A DNA stretch of 64,000 nucleotides from NCBI RefSeq assembly GCF_018336975.1, contig NZ_CP025572.1:1078560-1142559 (forward strand). Reading direction: 5' to 3'. This document shows positions 36,181-44,572 of this stretch, one piece after another (positions within the stretch are counted from its first letter, which is position 1; each line of letters opens with the position of its first letter). The DNA comes from Marinomonas sp. CT5 (GTDB taxonomy: Bacteria; Pseudomonadota; Gammaproteobacteria; Pseudomonadales; Marinomonadaceae). Both the position numbers and the translations under genes were made by a program. The notes below the pieces were generated by a model. It was given only the letters and a program-made list of their open reading frames with translations, ran no database searches and was not told the DNA's origin.

Positions 36181-37038
36181 CTAAGAGAAGCGAGTTTCTT
36201 CTGGGCGGCGGGTGAGTACTTCAACCCCATCAGCCGTAACAAGTAGAGTATGCTCATATTGAGCGGATAAACGACCATCTTTGGTTTTAGCAATCCAGTT
36301 GTCTGGGCCGGTATGTTTAACCTGTTTTTTACCCGCGTTAATCATCGGCTCAATAGTAAGGGTCATGCCTTCCTCCAGCATAACGCCGGTTCCAGCTTTG
36401 CCGTAGTGAGCAACTTGTGGCTCTCCGTGAAAAGTGGTACCAACACCATGACCGCAATACTCTTCGACAACTGTGTAGTGGTTTTTGTGGGCATGAGCTG
36501 AAATGGCTGCGCCGATGTCGCCAAGGCGTGTACCAGGTTTTACCATATCAATTGCAAGATATAGGCATTCCTGTGTCACTTTTGCTAGACGCTCTGCGTG
36601 AGGCAGGGCTGGACCTGCGAAAAACATTTTGCTGGTATCGCCGTAATAACCATCTTTGATGATAGTGATGTCAATGTTGACCACATCGCCCTTTTTTAGC
36701 GCTTTGTCATTTGGGATACCGTGACAAATAACGTCATTAACAGATGTGCAGCAAGATTTGGGGAAACCGTGATAATTTAAGGGAGCTGGAATGGCACCTT
36801 GAACATCAACAATATAGTTGTGCGCAATGATGTCGAGTTGTTCTGTGGTAACGCCAGGCACGACAAATTCTTCTAGCATCACTAAAACATCGGCCGCTAG
36901 TTTGCCTGCGGTTCGCATGCCTTCTATATCACTGATGTCGGTAAAGTGTGTTGATGCAGGACGAGGCGTCCAGCTTGGAACCTCAATGCGTCCGTTTTGA
37001 GTTAGTTCTTTAACTTTTTGTAGGGTTTCATTGCTCAT
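36181..37038 (-). CDS. map: Methionine aminopeptidase type I
   Basis: Map removes the initiator methionine from new proteins. The 285-residue protein contains the pita-bread fold with metal ligands in NIDITIIKDGYYGDTSKMF (two Asp), CGHGVGTTFHGEP (His), and TIEPM and QYEHTLLV (Glu). It has about 25-30 extra N-terminal residues compared with E. coli Map (MSNETLQKVKELTQNGRIEV and following), without zinc-finger cysteines. It is divergent from rpsB across 319 bases, the usual map/rpsB arrangement. A 7-bp inverted repeat (36172-36194) overlaps its stop codon. Confidence 0.97.
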   Translation of the reverse strand: MSNETLQKVKELTQNGRIEVPSWTPRPASTHFTDISDIEGMRTAGKLAADVLVMLEEFVVPGVTTEQLDIIAHNYIVDVQGAIPAPLNYHGFPKSCCTSVNDVICHGIPNDKALKKGDVVNIDITIIKDGYYGDTSKMFFAGPALPHAERLAKVTQECLYLAIDMVKPGTRLGDIGAAISAHAHKNHYTVVEEYCGHGVGTTFHGEPQVAHYGKAGTGVMLEEGMTLTIEPMINAGKKQVKHTGPDNWIAKTKDGRLSAQYEHTLLVTADGVEVLTRRPEETRFS

Positions 37039-37357
37039 AATTTGTATATCTTTAAATAGTTTGTATCTAGGTTGGCGGATATTCTACATGACTTAAGCAG
37101 TAGAATCGCCTCTCAAATAGAAAAAAACGTGACTCTTACGGTATGTAAAAAATGCGTTCAAGTCTTTTGGTTTTTACCTGAATGTGGTATAAAACGCCGG
37201 CTTGTTAGGCTTGTGCCTAAAATAAGTGAATTTACTTAAATTAACGATCTTGCCGCTATTGAAGAAAGGGTCTTGGGTGTCTTAGGTTGCTTTAAACCTT
37301 ATTTGACTGACGCTTTCGGCTGGTAAGCTTAAATAACCCAAATTAAAGGATAGTAAA
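37039..37357 (+). promoter_or_regulatory. map-rpsB intergenic region: promoter and structured rpsB leader
   Basis: TATAAA at 37188-37193, preceded by TG and followed by a GC-rich stretch (ACGCCGGC), looks like a stringently controlled ribosomal promoter; the -35 is poor. The leader of about 160 bases has stem-loops TTAGGC/GCCTAA (37205-37220), TAAGT/ACTTA (37223-37238) and AGGTT/AACCT (37284-37299). In E. coli, S2 represses rpsB-tsf through the rpsB leader; a similar role here is an inference. Confidence 0.5.
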
Positions 37358-38092
37358 ATGCCTACAGTTTCTATGCGCGACCTATTATTGGTTGGTTCAC
37401 ACTTCGGTCACCAAACTCGTTACTGGAACCCAAAAATGAAACCTTTCATTTTTGGTGCTCGTAACAAGATCCACATCATCAACCTTGAGCACACTGTTCC
37501 AGCTCTTAACAATGCTCTTGAGCTAGTTAAGAAAATGGCTGAAAACAAGAACAAGGTTTTGTTTGTTGGTACTAAGCGTGCCGCATCTAAAACGATTAAA
37601 GAGCAAGCTGCTCGCTCTGGTATGCCATACGTTAACCACCGTTGGTTAGGTGGTATGTTGACTAACTACAAAACAATTCGTGCATCTATCAAGCGTCTTC
37701 GTGAGCTTGAAACTCAAATGTCCGATGGTACTTTCGATAAGCTGACTAAAAAAGAAGCTTTGATGCGTACTCGTGAGCTTGAAAAACTTGAGCTTTCTAT
37801 GGGTGGTATCAAGGATATGGGCGGCCTTCCTGATGTATTGTTTGTTGTTGACGTTGATCATGAACGTATTGCTATTAAAGAAGCAAACAAATTAGGCATT
37901 CCTGTTATCGGTATCGTTGATACTAACAGTAATCCAGATGGTGTTGATTACATCATTCCAGCTAACGATGATGCTATCCGTGCAGTTCAATTGTACGTTG
38001 GCGCTTTTGCTGATGCAGTTCTTGAAGGTCGTAATGCGACTGCTGGTACTGCAGACGAATTCGTTGAAGTAAGCGAAGCTACTGAAGCGTAA
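37358..38092 (+). CDS. rpsB: 30S ribosomal protein S2
   Basis: S2 binds late to the 30S head/body junction and is needed for S1 attachment. The 244-residue protein has the family opening [24 protein letters not shown] and the signatures [16 protein letters not shown] and [28 protein letters not shown] (quoted in part). Codon choice is strikingly strong, as in highly expressed genes. AAAGGA precedes the ATG. It is co-transcribed with tsf across a terminator-like attenuator. Confidence 0.99.
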
Positions 38093-38120
38093 GCAAACTT
38101 TCTAGTTTGTTCTGGTTTCT

Positions 38121-38147
38121 AAAGGGAGGTGTCTTACCTCCTTTTTT
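38121..38147 (+). terminator. Attenuator-like terminator between rpsB and tsf
   Basis: AAAGGGAGGT (38121-38130) pairs with ACCTCC plus T residues (38136-38145, one G-U) across a 5-base loop, ending in a T run. Lying inside the rpsB-tsf pair, it may partly terminate to set the S2:EF-Ts ratio. Confidence 0.75.
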
Positions 38148-38177
38148 AAATTTGAATTGGTATAAAGAGGATTTAAC

Positions 38178-39038
38178 ATGGCCGCAGTATCTGCAGCATT
38201 GGTAAAAGAGCTACGTGACCGTACTGGCCTAGGCATGATGGAGTGCAAAAAAGCACTTGTCGCTGCTAACGCTGATATCGAAGTGGCTATCGAAGAACTA
38301 CGTAAATCAAGTGGCATGAAGGCAGCTAAAAAGGCGGGCCGTACTGCAGCGGAAGGTACAATCATTATGCGTGTAGCTGATGATGCATCTTACGGTGTCT
38401 TGGTTGAAGTTAACTCTGAAACTGACTTCGCTTCTCGTGACGAAGGCTTTATTTCTTTTGCAAACAAAGTGGCTGATGCTGTTTTTGCAACAAAAGAAAC
38501 AGATATGGCTAAAGTTATTTCGGGCGAAATGCTTGAAGCTCGTGAAGCTTTGGTTCAAAAAATTGGTGAAAACATTACACCTCGTCGCGCTGTGGTCCTA
38601 GAAGGTGGTTTGATTAATGGTTACCTACATGGTAATGGTCAAATCGCTGTGTTGACGCAGTTGGAAGGTGGTGATGCAGAATTGGCTAAAGATGTATCTA
38701 TGCATGTTGCCGCTGTTTCTCCTCGCGTTGTTCGAGGTGAAGATATGCCTGCTGATGTTCTTGCTAAAGAAGAAGAAATTATTCGTGCACAACCTGATAT
38801 GGCTGGTAAGCCTGCAGAAATCGTTGATAAAATGATTGTTGGTCGCATGAAGAAATTTTTGGCTGAAAACAGCTTAGTTGAGCAGCCATTTGTTAAAAAT
38901 CCAGAAATTAAAGTTGGTCAGTTGGTTAAAGAGGCTGGTGCAACTGTGACTTCTTTCGTTCGCTTAGAAGTAGGTGAAGGTATTGAAGTGGCTGAAGTGG
39001 ATTTTGCCGCAGAAGTAGCAGCACAACTTAAAGGTTAA
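38178..39038 (+). CDS. tsf: Elongation factor Ts
   Basis: EF-Ts exchanges GDP for GTP on EF-Tu. The 286-residue protein has the N-terminal UBA-like module ([20 protein letters not shown]) and the EF-Tu-contacting [15 protein letters not shown]. The C-terminal [19 protein letters not shown] region completes it. AAGAGGA precedes the ATG. It lies 85 bases after rpsB and is closed by a strong terminator before pyrH. Confidence 0.99.
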   Translation: MAAVSAALVKELRDRTGLGMMECKKALVAANADIEVAIEELRKSSGMKAAKKAGRTAAEGTIIMRVADDASYGVLVEVNSETDFASRDEGFISFANKVADAVFATKETDMAKVISGEMLEAREALVQKIGENITPRRAVVLEGGLINGYLHGNGQIAVLTQLEGGDAELAKDVSMHVAAVSPRVVRGEDMPADVLAKEEEIIRAQPDMAGKPAEIVDKMIVGRMKKFLAENSLVEQPFVKNPEIKVGQLVKEAGATVTSFVRLEVGEGIEVAEVDFAAEVAAQLKG

Positions 39039-39062
39039 TTCTTAGTTGTAATGTCTTGCAAA

Positions 39063-39091
39063 AAAAAGGGGCAGCTTGACTGCCCCTTTTT
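39063..39091 (+). terminator. Rho-independent terminator after tsf
   Basis: A 12-bp stem (39063-39074 with 39080-39091) with a 5-base loop ends in a T run 25 bases after the tsf stop. Confidence 0.9.
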
Positions 39092-39167
39092 ATGAGAGAT
39101 GAATGCGATGAGTGTCGGTAAGTTGACCTCAGTTTTTAAAGATATGAAACCATTGCCGGAGGTTGAT

Positions 39168-39890
39168 ATGCCAAAAGAAAAGAGTCCAAATTATAAAAGA
39201 ATTTTGCTTAAGTTAAGTGGCGAAGCCTTGATGGGGGATGAGTCCTTTGGTATCGATCCTAAAGTATTAAACCGGATTGCGCTTGAAATAGGTCAGTTAC
39301 GAGGCATTGGTGTTGAAGTTGGTATTGTTATCGGTGGTGGTAACTTGTTTCGTGGCCAAGCATTGAGCCAAGCAGGAATGGATCGTGTTACTGGTGACCA
39401 TATGGGGATGCTAGCAACCGTTATGAATGCACTCGCAATGCGTGATGCATTGGAGCGTGCCAATATTGCAACGCGTGTGATGTCGGCAATTACTATGACG
39501 GGGATTGTTGAGCCTTATGATCGTCGCCGAGCTATGCGTTTAATGAAAGAAGGTGATGTACTTATTTTTTCTGCCGGCACGGGCAATCCTTTTTTTACAA
39601 CTGACTCTGCTGCTTGTTTACGTGGTATTGAGATTGACGCTGATGTCGTGCTGAAGGCAACGAAAGTTGATGGAGTTTATTCTGCTGACCCAATGAAAGA
39701 TCCTACAGCCGTGAAATATGATACATTGGGTTATGATGAAGTTCTTGAAAAACAATTAGGCGTAATGGACTTAACGGCTATTTGTTTGACCCGAGATCAC
39801 AGCATGCCAGTTCGCGTATTTAATATGAATAAGCCGGGAGCCTTGGTGAATATCATGGTTGGTGGCAGTGAAGGTACACTGATTAAGTGA
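39168..39890 (+). CDS. pyrH: UMP kinase
   Basis: PyrH phosphorylates UMP to UDP and is GTP-activated and UTP-inhibited in Gram-negative bacteria. The 240-residue product opens with [15 protein letters not shown] and has GGGNLFRG and [30 protein letters not shown] (quoted in part). I place the start at ATG 39168 because GGAGG at 39158-39162 lies 5 bases before it and length then matches E. coli. An ATG at 39099 would add 23 residues without family support. frr follows after 7 bases. Confidence 0.97.
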   Translation: MPKEKSPNYKRILLKLSGEALMGDESFGIDPKVLNRIALEIGQLRGIGVEVGIVIGGGNLFRGQALSQAGMDRVTGDHMGMLATVMNALAMRDALERANIATRVMSAITMTGIVEPYDRRRAMRLMKEGDVLIFSAGTGNPFFTTDSAACLRGIEIDADVVLKATKVDGVYSADPMKDPTAVKYDTLGYDEVLEKQLGVMDLTAICLTRDHSMPVRVFNMNKPGALVNIMVGGSEGTLIK

Positions 39891-39897
39891 GGAAGTT

Positions 39898-40455
39898 ATG
39901 ATTAACGAAATTCTTAAAGATGCAGAAGACCGTATGAGTAAAGCAGTGGCTTCTGTTGAGTCTGCTTTTAAAAAAATTCGTACAGGTCGAGCCCATCCTA
40001 GCATTTTAGATTCAGTCAAAGTGAATTACTACGGGGCTGAAACGCCATTAAGTCAGGTCGCTAATATCACGGTTGAAGATGCTCGTACTCTTGGTATTTC
40101 GCCTTGGGAGAATAATCTAGTTCCTGAGATTGAAAAAGCTATTATGAAATCGGACCTAGGTTTAAACCCAGCCACTAACGGAAATCTTATCCGCATTCCT
40201 ATGCCAGCTCTGACGGAAGAGACCCGTAAAAATTATTTCAAACAAGCCAAAAATGAAGCAGAGAACGGCCGTATTGCGATTCGTAACATTCGTCGTGATG
40301 CAAATGGCAGTCTTAAAGACCTAGTGAAAGAAAAAGAAATCTCTGAGGACGATGAGCGTCGTGGTCAGGATCAAGTTCAAAAAGTAACAGATAAATATGT
40401 TGCTCTAGTTGAAGAGCGTCTTACTGCAAAAGAAAAAGACTTGATGGAAATCTAA
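39898..40455 (+). CDS. frr: Ribosome recycling factor
   Basis: RRF splits post-termination ribosomes with EF-G. The 185-residue protein has the three-helix-bundle and hinge pattern with [19 protein letters not shown], then [19 protein letters not shown], and the closing helix with [28 protein letters not shown] site precedes the ATG. It follows pyrH by 7 bases and ends at a terminator. Confidence 0.99.
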   Translation: MINEILKDAEDRMSKAVASVESAFKKIRTGRAHPSILDSVKVNYYGAETPLSQVANITVEDARTLGISPWENNLVPEIEKAIMKSDLGLNPATNGNLIRIPMPALTEETRKNYFKQAKNEAENGRIAIRNIRRDANGSLKDLVKEKEISEDDERRGQDQVQKVTDKYVALVEERLTAKEKDLMEI

Positions 40456-40460
40456 TGAGG

Positions 40461-40488
40461 AAGCGAGCTTCTAAGCTCGCTTTTTTTT
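40461..40488 (+). terminator. Rho-independent terminator after frr
   Basis: AAGCGAGCT (40461-40469) pairs with AGCTCGCTT (40474-40482) across a 4-base loop, followed by a run of T residues. Confidence 0.92.
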
Positions 40489-40506
40489 ATTGGCTAAGGT
40501 TACGCT

Positions 40507-41238
40507 ATGTCTAAATTAGATGGCGCTGAAGTAAATTCAGACGTCGTACCTGCTCATATCGCCATTATTATGGATGGTAATAATCGTTGGGCAAAGAAAA
40601 AACACCTTCCAAGTATTGCTGGGCATACAGCAGGGGCCTCTGCCGTAAGGAGAACTGTTGAGGTTGCTGCAAAGTCTGGTGTCAAAGTATTAACCTTGTT
40701 CGCATTTTCTAGTGAAAATTGGAAGCGACCTAAGCCTGAGGTTGATGGGCTGATGGGGTTGTTCATGCGTTCTTTGAAAAAAGAATTAAAGCGTCTAAAT
40801 GAACATAAAATTCGTCTCAAAGTAATTGGTGATATTTCTGGTTTTAGTAAACCGTTACAAGAGCAAATACAGCGGGTAGAAGATGCCACAAAAAACCATG
40901 GTCAAATGACCTTGGTTATTGCGGCAAATTATGGTGGGCGTTGGGATATAGCTCAGGCTACAAAGGCTGTGGTTGAACGTGTTGTGTCTGGTGAATTGTC
41001 TATAGATGATATTGATGAAGTCTCTTTAGGTGAGCATATACAGTTAGCGGATTTGCCTCCACCAGATCTATTGATTCGAACGTCTGGAGAGGAGCGTATT
41101 AGTAATTTTTTACTGTGGCAAACGGCTTATTCTGAGTTTGTTTTTCTTCCTGTGTTATGGCCAGACTTTGATCAGAGTCACTTTAAAAGTGCTATTGAAG
41201 TTTATCAAAGTCGTCAGCGTCGTTATGGTGGCCGATAA
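40507..41238 (+). CDS. uppS: Undecaprenyl pyrophosphate synthase
   Basis: UppS (IspU) adds cis-isoprene units to farnesyl-PP to make the C55 carrier for cell-wall synthesis. The 243-residue protein has HIAIIMDGNNRWAKK with the catalytic Asp, GHTAGASAVRRTVE, FAFSSENWKRP and the signature DLLIRTSGEERISNFLLWQ. It is followed 2 bases later by cdsA, and it supplies the lipid that uppP recycles. Confidence 0.98.
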   Translation: MSKLDGAEVNSDVVPAHIAIIMDGNNRWAKKKHLPSIAGHTAGASAVRRTVEVAAKSGVKVLTLFAFSSENWKRPKPEVDGLMGLFMRSLKKELKRLNEHKIRLKVIGDISGFSKPLQEQIQRVEDATKNHGQMTLVIAANYGGRWDIAQATKAVVERVVSGELSIDDIDEVSLGEHIQLADLPPPDLLIRTSGEERISNFLLWQTAYSEFVFLPVLWPDFDQSHFKSAIEVYQSRQRRYGGR

Positions 41239-41240
41239 GT

Positions 41241-42044
41241 ATGTTATTACCTAGAGTTCTTAGTGCCATTGTTATGGCTGTTTTGTTTGTTTGTGCTGTT
41301 TTTGTATTAGAAGAGCGTAACTTTATTTTAGCCTTGGCGGCAGTCGTTTTTATAGCTGGCTGGGAGTGGGCGCGTTTATCTGGTGTGCGTAATCAGTTTG
41401 GTCGCGTAGCGTTTGCCGCTGTAATTGGTTTTTCGTGTTATTTAGTCATGAACTTCAATTTACAAAAAATGTCTCTTTGTATTGCTCCTTTGTTATGGGG
41501 GCTGGCTTTGTATTGGGTTGTGCGTTATCCAGATCAACTCGTTTGGCGACTCAAATTTAGTCGTTTGTTATTTGGTATTTGCATTTTAGTGACAACTTGG
41601 TGTGCGTTAGTGGTTTTAAAACAGTCGGACAATTTTGTTGTTTGGGTGTTGCTTCTTATGGGCTTGATCTGGGGGGCGGATTCCGGTGCCTATTTTGCGG
41701 GTAGAGCATTCGGTAAAACAAAGTTAGCTAGGTTTGTAAGTCCAGGTAAATCTTGGGAAGGTGTATTTGGTGGTTTGGTATTGACTCAAGTTGGGGTGCT
41801 GATTTTTTCTTTGCTGAGTGGCTTTGAGTCATCTCAGTGGGCTGTATTGGCTATTATTGCATTTTTAACTTCCTCTGTGTCGGTGTTGGGCGATTTGACG
41901 GAAAGCCTTTTTAAGCGCCACGAAGAGCTGAAAGATTCCAGTCATCTTATTCCAGGGCATGGTGGTGTAATGGATCGTGTTGATAGTTTGACGGCTGCTG
42001 CACCTATATATGTTTTACTACTTAGTGTATTCGGGTGGCTTTAA
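41241..42044 (+). CDS. cdsA: Phosphatidate cytidylyltransferase
   Basis: CdsA makes CDP-diacylglycerol, the precursor of all phospholipids, in the inner membrane. The 267-residue protein has about eight hydrophobic segments, the conserved SPGKSWEGVFGG and the C-terminal signature KRHEELKDSSHLIPGHGGVMDRVDSL (in part). GGTGG precedes the ATG. The stop overlaps the start of dxr by one base (TAATG). Confidence 0.97.
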   Translation: MLLPRVLSAIVMAVLFVCAVFVLEERNFILALAAVVFIAGWEWARLSGVRNQFGRVAFAAVIGFSCYLVMNFNLQKMSLCIAPLLWGLALYWVVRYPDQLVWRLKFSRLLFGICILVTTWCALVVLKQSDNFVVWVLLLMGLIWGADSGAYFAGRAFGKTKLARFVSPGKSWEGVFGGLVLTQVGVLIFSLLSGFESSQWAVLAIIAFLTSSVSVLGDLTESLFKRHEELKDSSHLIPGHGGVMDRVDSLTAAAPIYVLLLSVFGWL

Positions 42045-43219
42045 TGCAAGGTATTTGCTTATTGGGTGCGACAGGGTCGATTGGTCAAAGTACTCTTGAT
42101 GTTATTGCTAAACACCCTGATAAATTTGTTTTAATTAGTGCTTCAGCTAATGAGAGTGTTGAGAAAATGGCGGATATATGTCGTCGTTTTAAACCCCAGC
42201 GAGTAGTGATGGGGTCTCAGAAGGCATGTGATGAATTGGCGCTAAAATGTAAAGACTTAGTAATATCGATTGAGTGGGGTGAAGAAGCGTTAGATAGTAT
42301 TGCCTCGGATTCAGCAGTAGATCAGGTTATGGCTGCGATTATGGGGTTTGCCGGTTTGAAGCCTACCTTAGCCGGGATACGTGCCGGAAAGCGTATATTA
42401 CTGGCTAACAAAGAGTCTTTGGTAACTGCGGGTAAACTATTTATGGATGAAGTTGCTCGGCATGATGTGATGTTACTACCTATCGATAGCGAGCATAATG
42501 CCATTTTCCAAAGTTTGCCTCAGGATAAAAAAGGGGCTCATAAACAAGATGTTTCTAAGGTAATTCTTACGGCTTCTGGTGGCCCTTTTAGGACTTGGGG
42601 GTTAAAGGATATGTCTCAAGTTACTCCTGAACAAGCCTGTAAACATCCTAATTGGTCAATGGGGCAGAAGATATCAATTGACTCTGCGTCTTTAATGAAT
42701 AAAGGCTTGGAGTTGATCGAAGCTTGTTGGCTATTTGGTATTACGCCTGATGATGTTGAAGTTGTTGTTCATCCAGAAAGTATTGTTCACTCAATGGTTT
42801 CTTACCTCGATGGTTCTGTTATCGCCCAAATGGGTAATCCCGATATGAAAATTCCTATTGCTTATGGGATGAGCTGGCCTAATAGAATTGAGACAAATGT
42901 TTCTAGTCTGGATTTGGTGAACATTGCACGATTGAATTTTGAGGTACCAGATCTTGAACGTTTTCCTAATTTGAAACTGGCCGCTGATGCATGGTTTATG
43001 GGGGGTACAGCGATGGCTGTACTTAATGCAGCAAATGAAATTGCAGTAGATGCTTTTTTAAATCGCCAAATTGGTTTTCTTGATATTGCTAGAGTGAATG
43101 AAAAAGTTTTATCGACAGCCAATATTACGGCGGTGAATGCCTTAGATGATGTTTTTGAAGCGGATGGGTACTCTCGTCGTTTGGCAATGAATATGATTTC
43201 TCGCGGTGTTTTTGCATGA
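42044..43219 (+). CDS. dxr: 1-deoxy-D-xylulose 5-phosphate reductoisomerase
   Basis: Dxr (IspC) converts DXP to MEP with NADPH, the committed step of the MEP isoprenoid pathway and the target of fosmidomycin. The NADPH motif GATGSIGQSTLDV is at the N-terminus. The metal/substrate residues lie in LLPIDSEHNAIFQ, and SMVSYLDGSVIAQMGNPDMK is the flexible-loop region. I use ATG 42044 (MQGICLLGATG), which gives 391 residues; GTG 42035 would add three. It overlaps rseP by 4 bases. Confidence 0.98.
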   Translation: MQGICLLGATGSIGQSTLDVIAKHPDKFVLISASANESVEKMADICRRFKPQRVVMGSQKACDELALKCKDLVISIEWGEEALDSIASDSAVDQVMAAIMGFAGLKPTLAGIRAGKRILLANKESLVTAGKLFMDEVARHDVMLLPIDSEHNAIFQSLPQDKKGAHKQDVSKVILTASGGPFRTWGLKDMSQVTPEQACKHPNWSMGQKISIDSASLMNKGLELIEACWLFGITPDDVEVVVHPESIVHSMVSYLDGSVIAQMGNPDMKIPIAYGMSWPNRIETNVSSLDLVNIARLNFEVPDLERFPNLKLAADAWFMGGTAMAVLNAANEIAVDAFLNRQIGFLDIARVNEKVLSTANITAVNALDDVFEADGYSRRLAMNMISRGVFA

Positions 43220-44562
43220 TACAGAATATTCTTTACATTGTAATCGCGCTTGGTTTGCTCATCACATTTCATGAGTTTGGGCACTTTTATATTGCGCGAC
43301 GTTGTGGTGTTAAAGTGCTGCGTTTTTCTGTTGGTTTTGGGAAGCCTATTTACCGCTATATTGGGAAAACAGGGACTGAATTTACTTTGGCAATGATTCC
43401 TCTTGGTGGTTATGTTCGTATGCTAGACGAGCGAGAGGGGAATGTTCCTGAAGCGCTGAGAGATCAAGCCTTTAATTCAAAAAGTGTTTGGCAGCGGATT
43501 GCTATTGTTGCTGCTGGTCCCATTGCCAATTTTATTTTGGCTATCTTTATCTACGCTTTGGTTGCTTTAATTGGTGTTCAATCAATTGCTCCTAAAGTTG
43601 GTAATATCCGTCAAAATTCTCCTGCCGCTCAGACTCAAATGAAAACCGGTGATGAGTTAGTTTCTCTTGCCGGTGAACCCGTTACATCCTGGGAAGACGT
43701 AAATTTAGTGTTAGCAGGCTTGATCGGTAAAACCGGAACCATTATTGTGCGTTACCAGCCTGAAGGGCTCGGGTCTTTGCGTGAAGATACTGTTAGTTTG
43801 AAACGGTGGTTGGTTGGTAACGAGCCAAATAATCTGATTAAGGCGTTTGGTTTATCTCCTTGGTATCCAGAAGTTGCTCCAGTTATAGCTCAGGTTGTGA
43901 GTGGTGGAGCCGCTGCAGAAGCAGGGGTTATGGTTGGGGATAAAATTTTAGAAATCAATAATCACCCCATGCCTAATTGGCAGCAGGTTGTCGATTTAAT
44001 TCAGGCTAGCCCTAATAAAAAGCTAGCTGTGAAAGTTTTGCGAGATCGAGCTTTTATTAACTTATCATTGATGCCCAAATCAACAGAACATAATGGCAAA
44101 GTGATTGGTTATGTCGGTCTAGCTGTGGAACCGCCAAAATTAGATGAAGGCCTTATTAGAGAGCGTCATTATGGACCTCTTGAATCAATATCTTATGGGG
44201 TTGAGCAGACTTTTAAAATGGTATCTCTGACAGTCTCTTCTATAGGGAAAATGTTACAGGGATTGATTTCCGTTGAGAATTTGTCAGGTCCAATAACTAT
44301 TGCAAAGGTGGCTAGTGCTTCAGCAGACTCCGGTTTGCAATCATTTTTAAGATTTATGGCTTACCTTAGTGTTAGCTTGGGTGTGTTAAATTTGTTGCCC
44401 ATTCCAATGTTGGATGGTGGGCATTTATTGTTTTTTGGTATTGAAGCTATTCGTCGTAAGCCTGTTTCTGAAAAAATTCAGGGAATGGCTTATCGTATTG
44501 GTGCTTCTCTTTTATTTGCTCTAATGGCCGTTGCCATTTTTAATGATATTGCCCGCTTGTAG
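43216..44562 (+). CDS. rseP: Site-2 protease RseP
   Basis: RseP cuts RseA inside the membrane to release sigma-E and also clears signal peptides. The 448-residue protein has the zinc motif HEFGH (19-23), two PDZ domains (about 110-300) and the third ligand motif NLLPIPMLDGGHL near the C-terminus. The ATGA overlap with dxr suggests coupling. It lies directly upstream of bamA, whose folding status feeds the pathway it controls. rseA and rpoE are not in the window. Confidence 0.98.
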   Translation: MIQNILYIVIALGLLITFHEFGHFYIARRCGVKVLRFSVGFGKPIYRYIGKTGTEFTLAMIPLGGYVRMLDEREGNVPEALRDQAFNSKSVWQRIAIVAAGPIANFILAIFIYALVALIGVQSIAPKVGNIRQNSPAAQTQMKTGDELVSLAGEPVTSWEDVNLVLAGLIGKTGTIIVRYQPEGLGSLREDTVSLKRWLVGNEPNNLIKAFGLSPWYPEVAPVIAQVVSGGAAAEAGVMVGDKILEINNHPMPNWQQVVDLIQASPNKKLAVKVLRDRAFINLSLMPKSTEHNGKVIGYVGLAVEPPKLDEGLIRERHYGPLESISYGVEQTFKMVSLTVSSIGKMLQGLISVENLSGPITIAKVASASADSGLQSFLRFMAYLSVSLGVLNLLPIPMLDGGHLLFFGIEAIRRKPVSEKIQGMAYRIGASLLFALMAVAIFNDIARL

Positions 44563-44572
44563 AGAGGTATGT

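Noticed and set aside
39099..39167. Upstream start for pyrH
   Set aside because: GGAGG directly before ATG 39168 and the normal PyrH length favour the later start.
40554..40889. Minus-strand 111-codon frame
   Set aside because: Antisense to uppS with no independent support.
42862..43284. Open frame of 140 codons on the minus strand
   Set aside because: Antisense to the end of dxr and the start of rseP, both secure genes in tight overlap.
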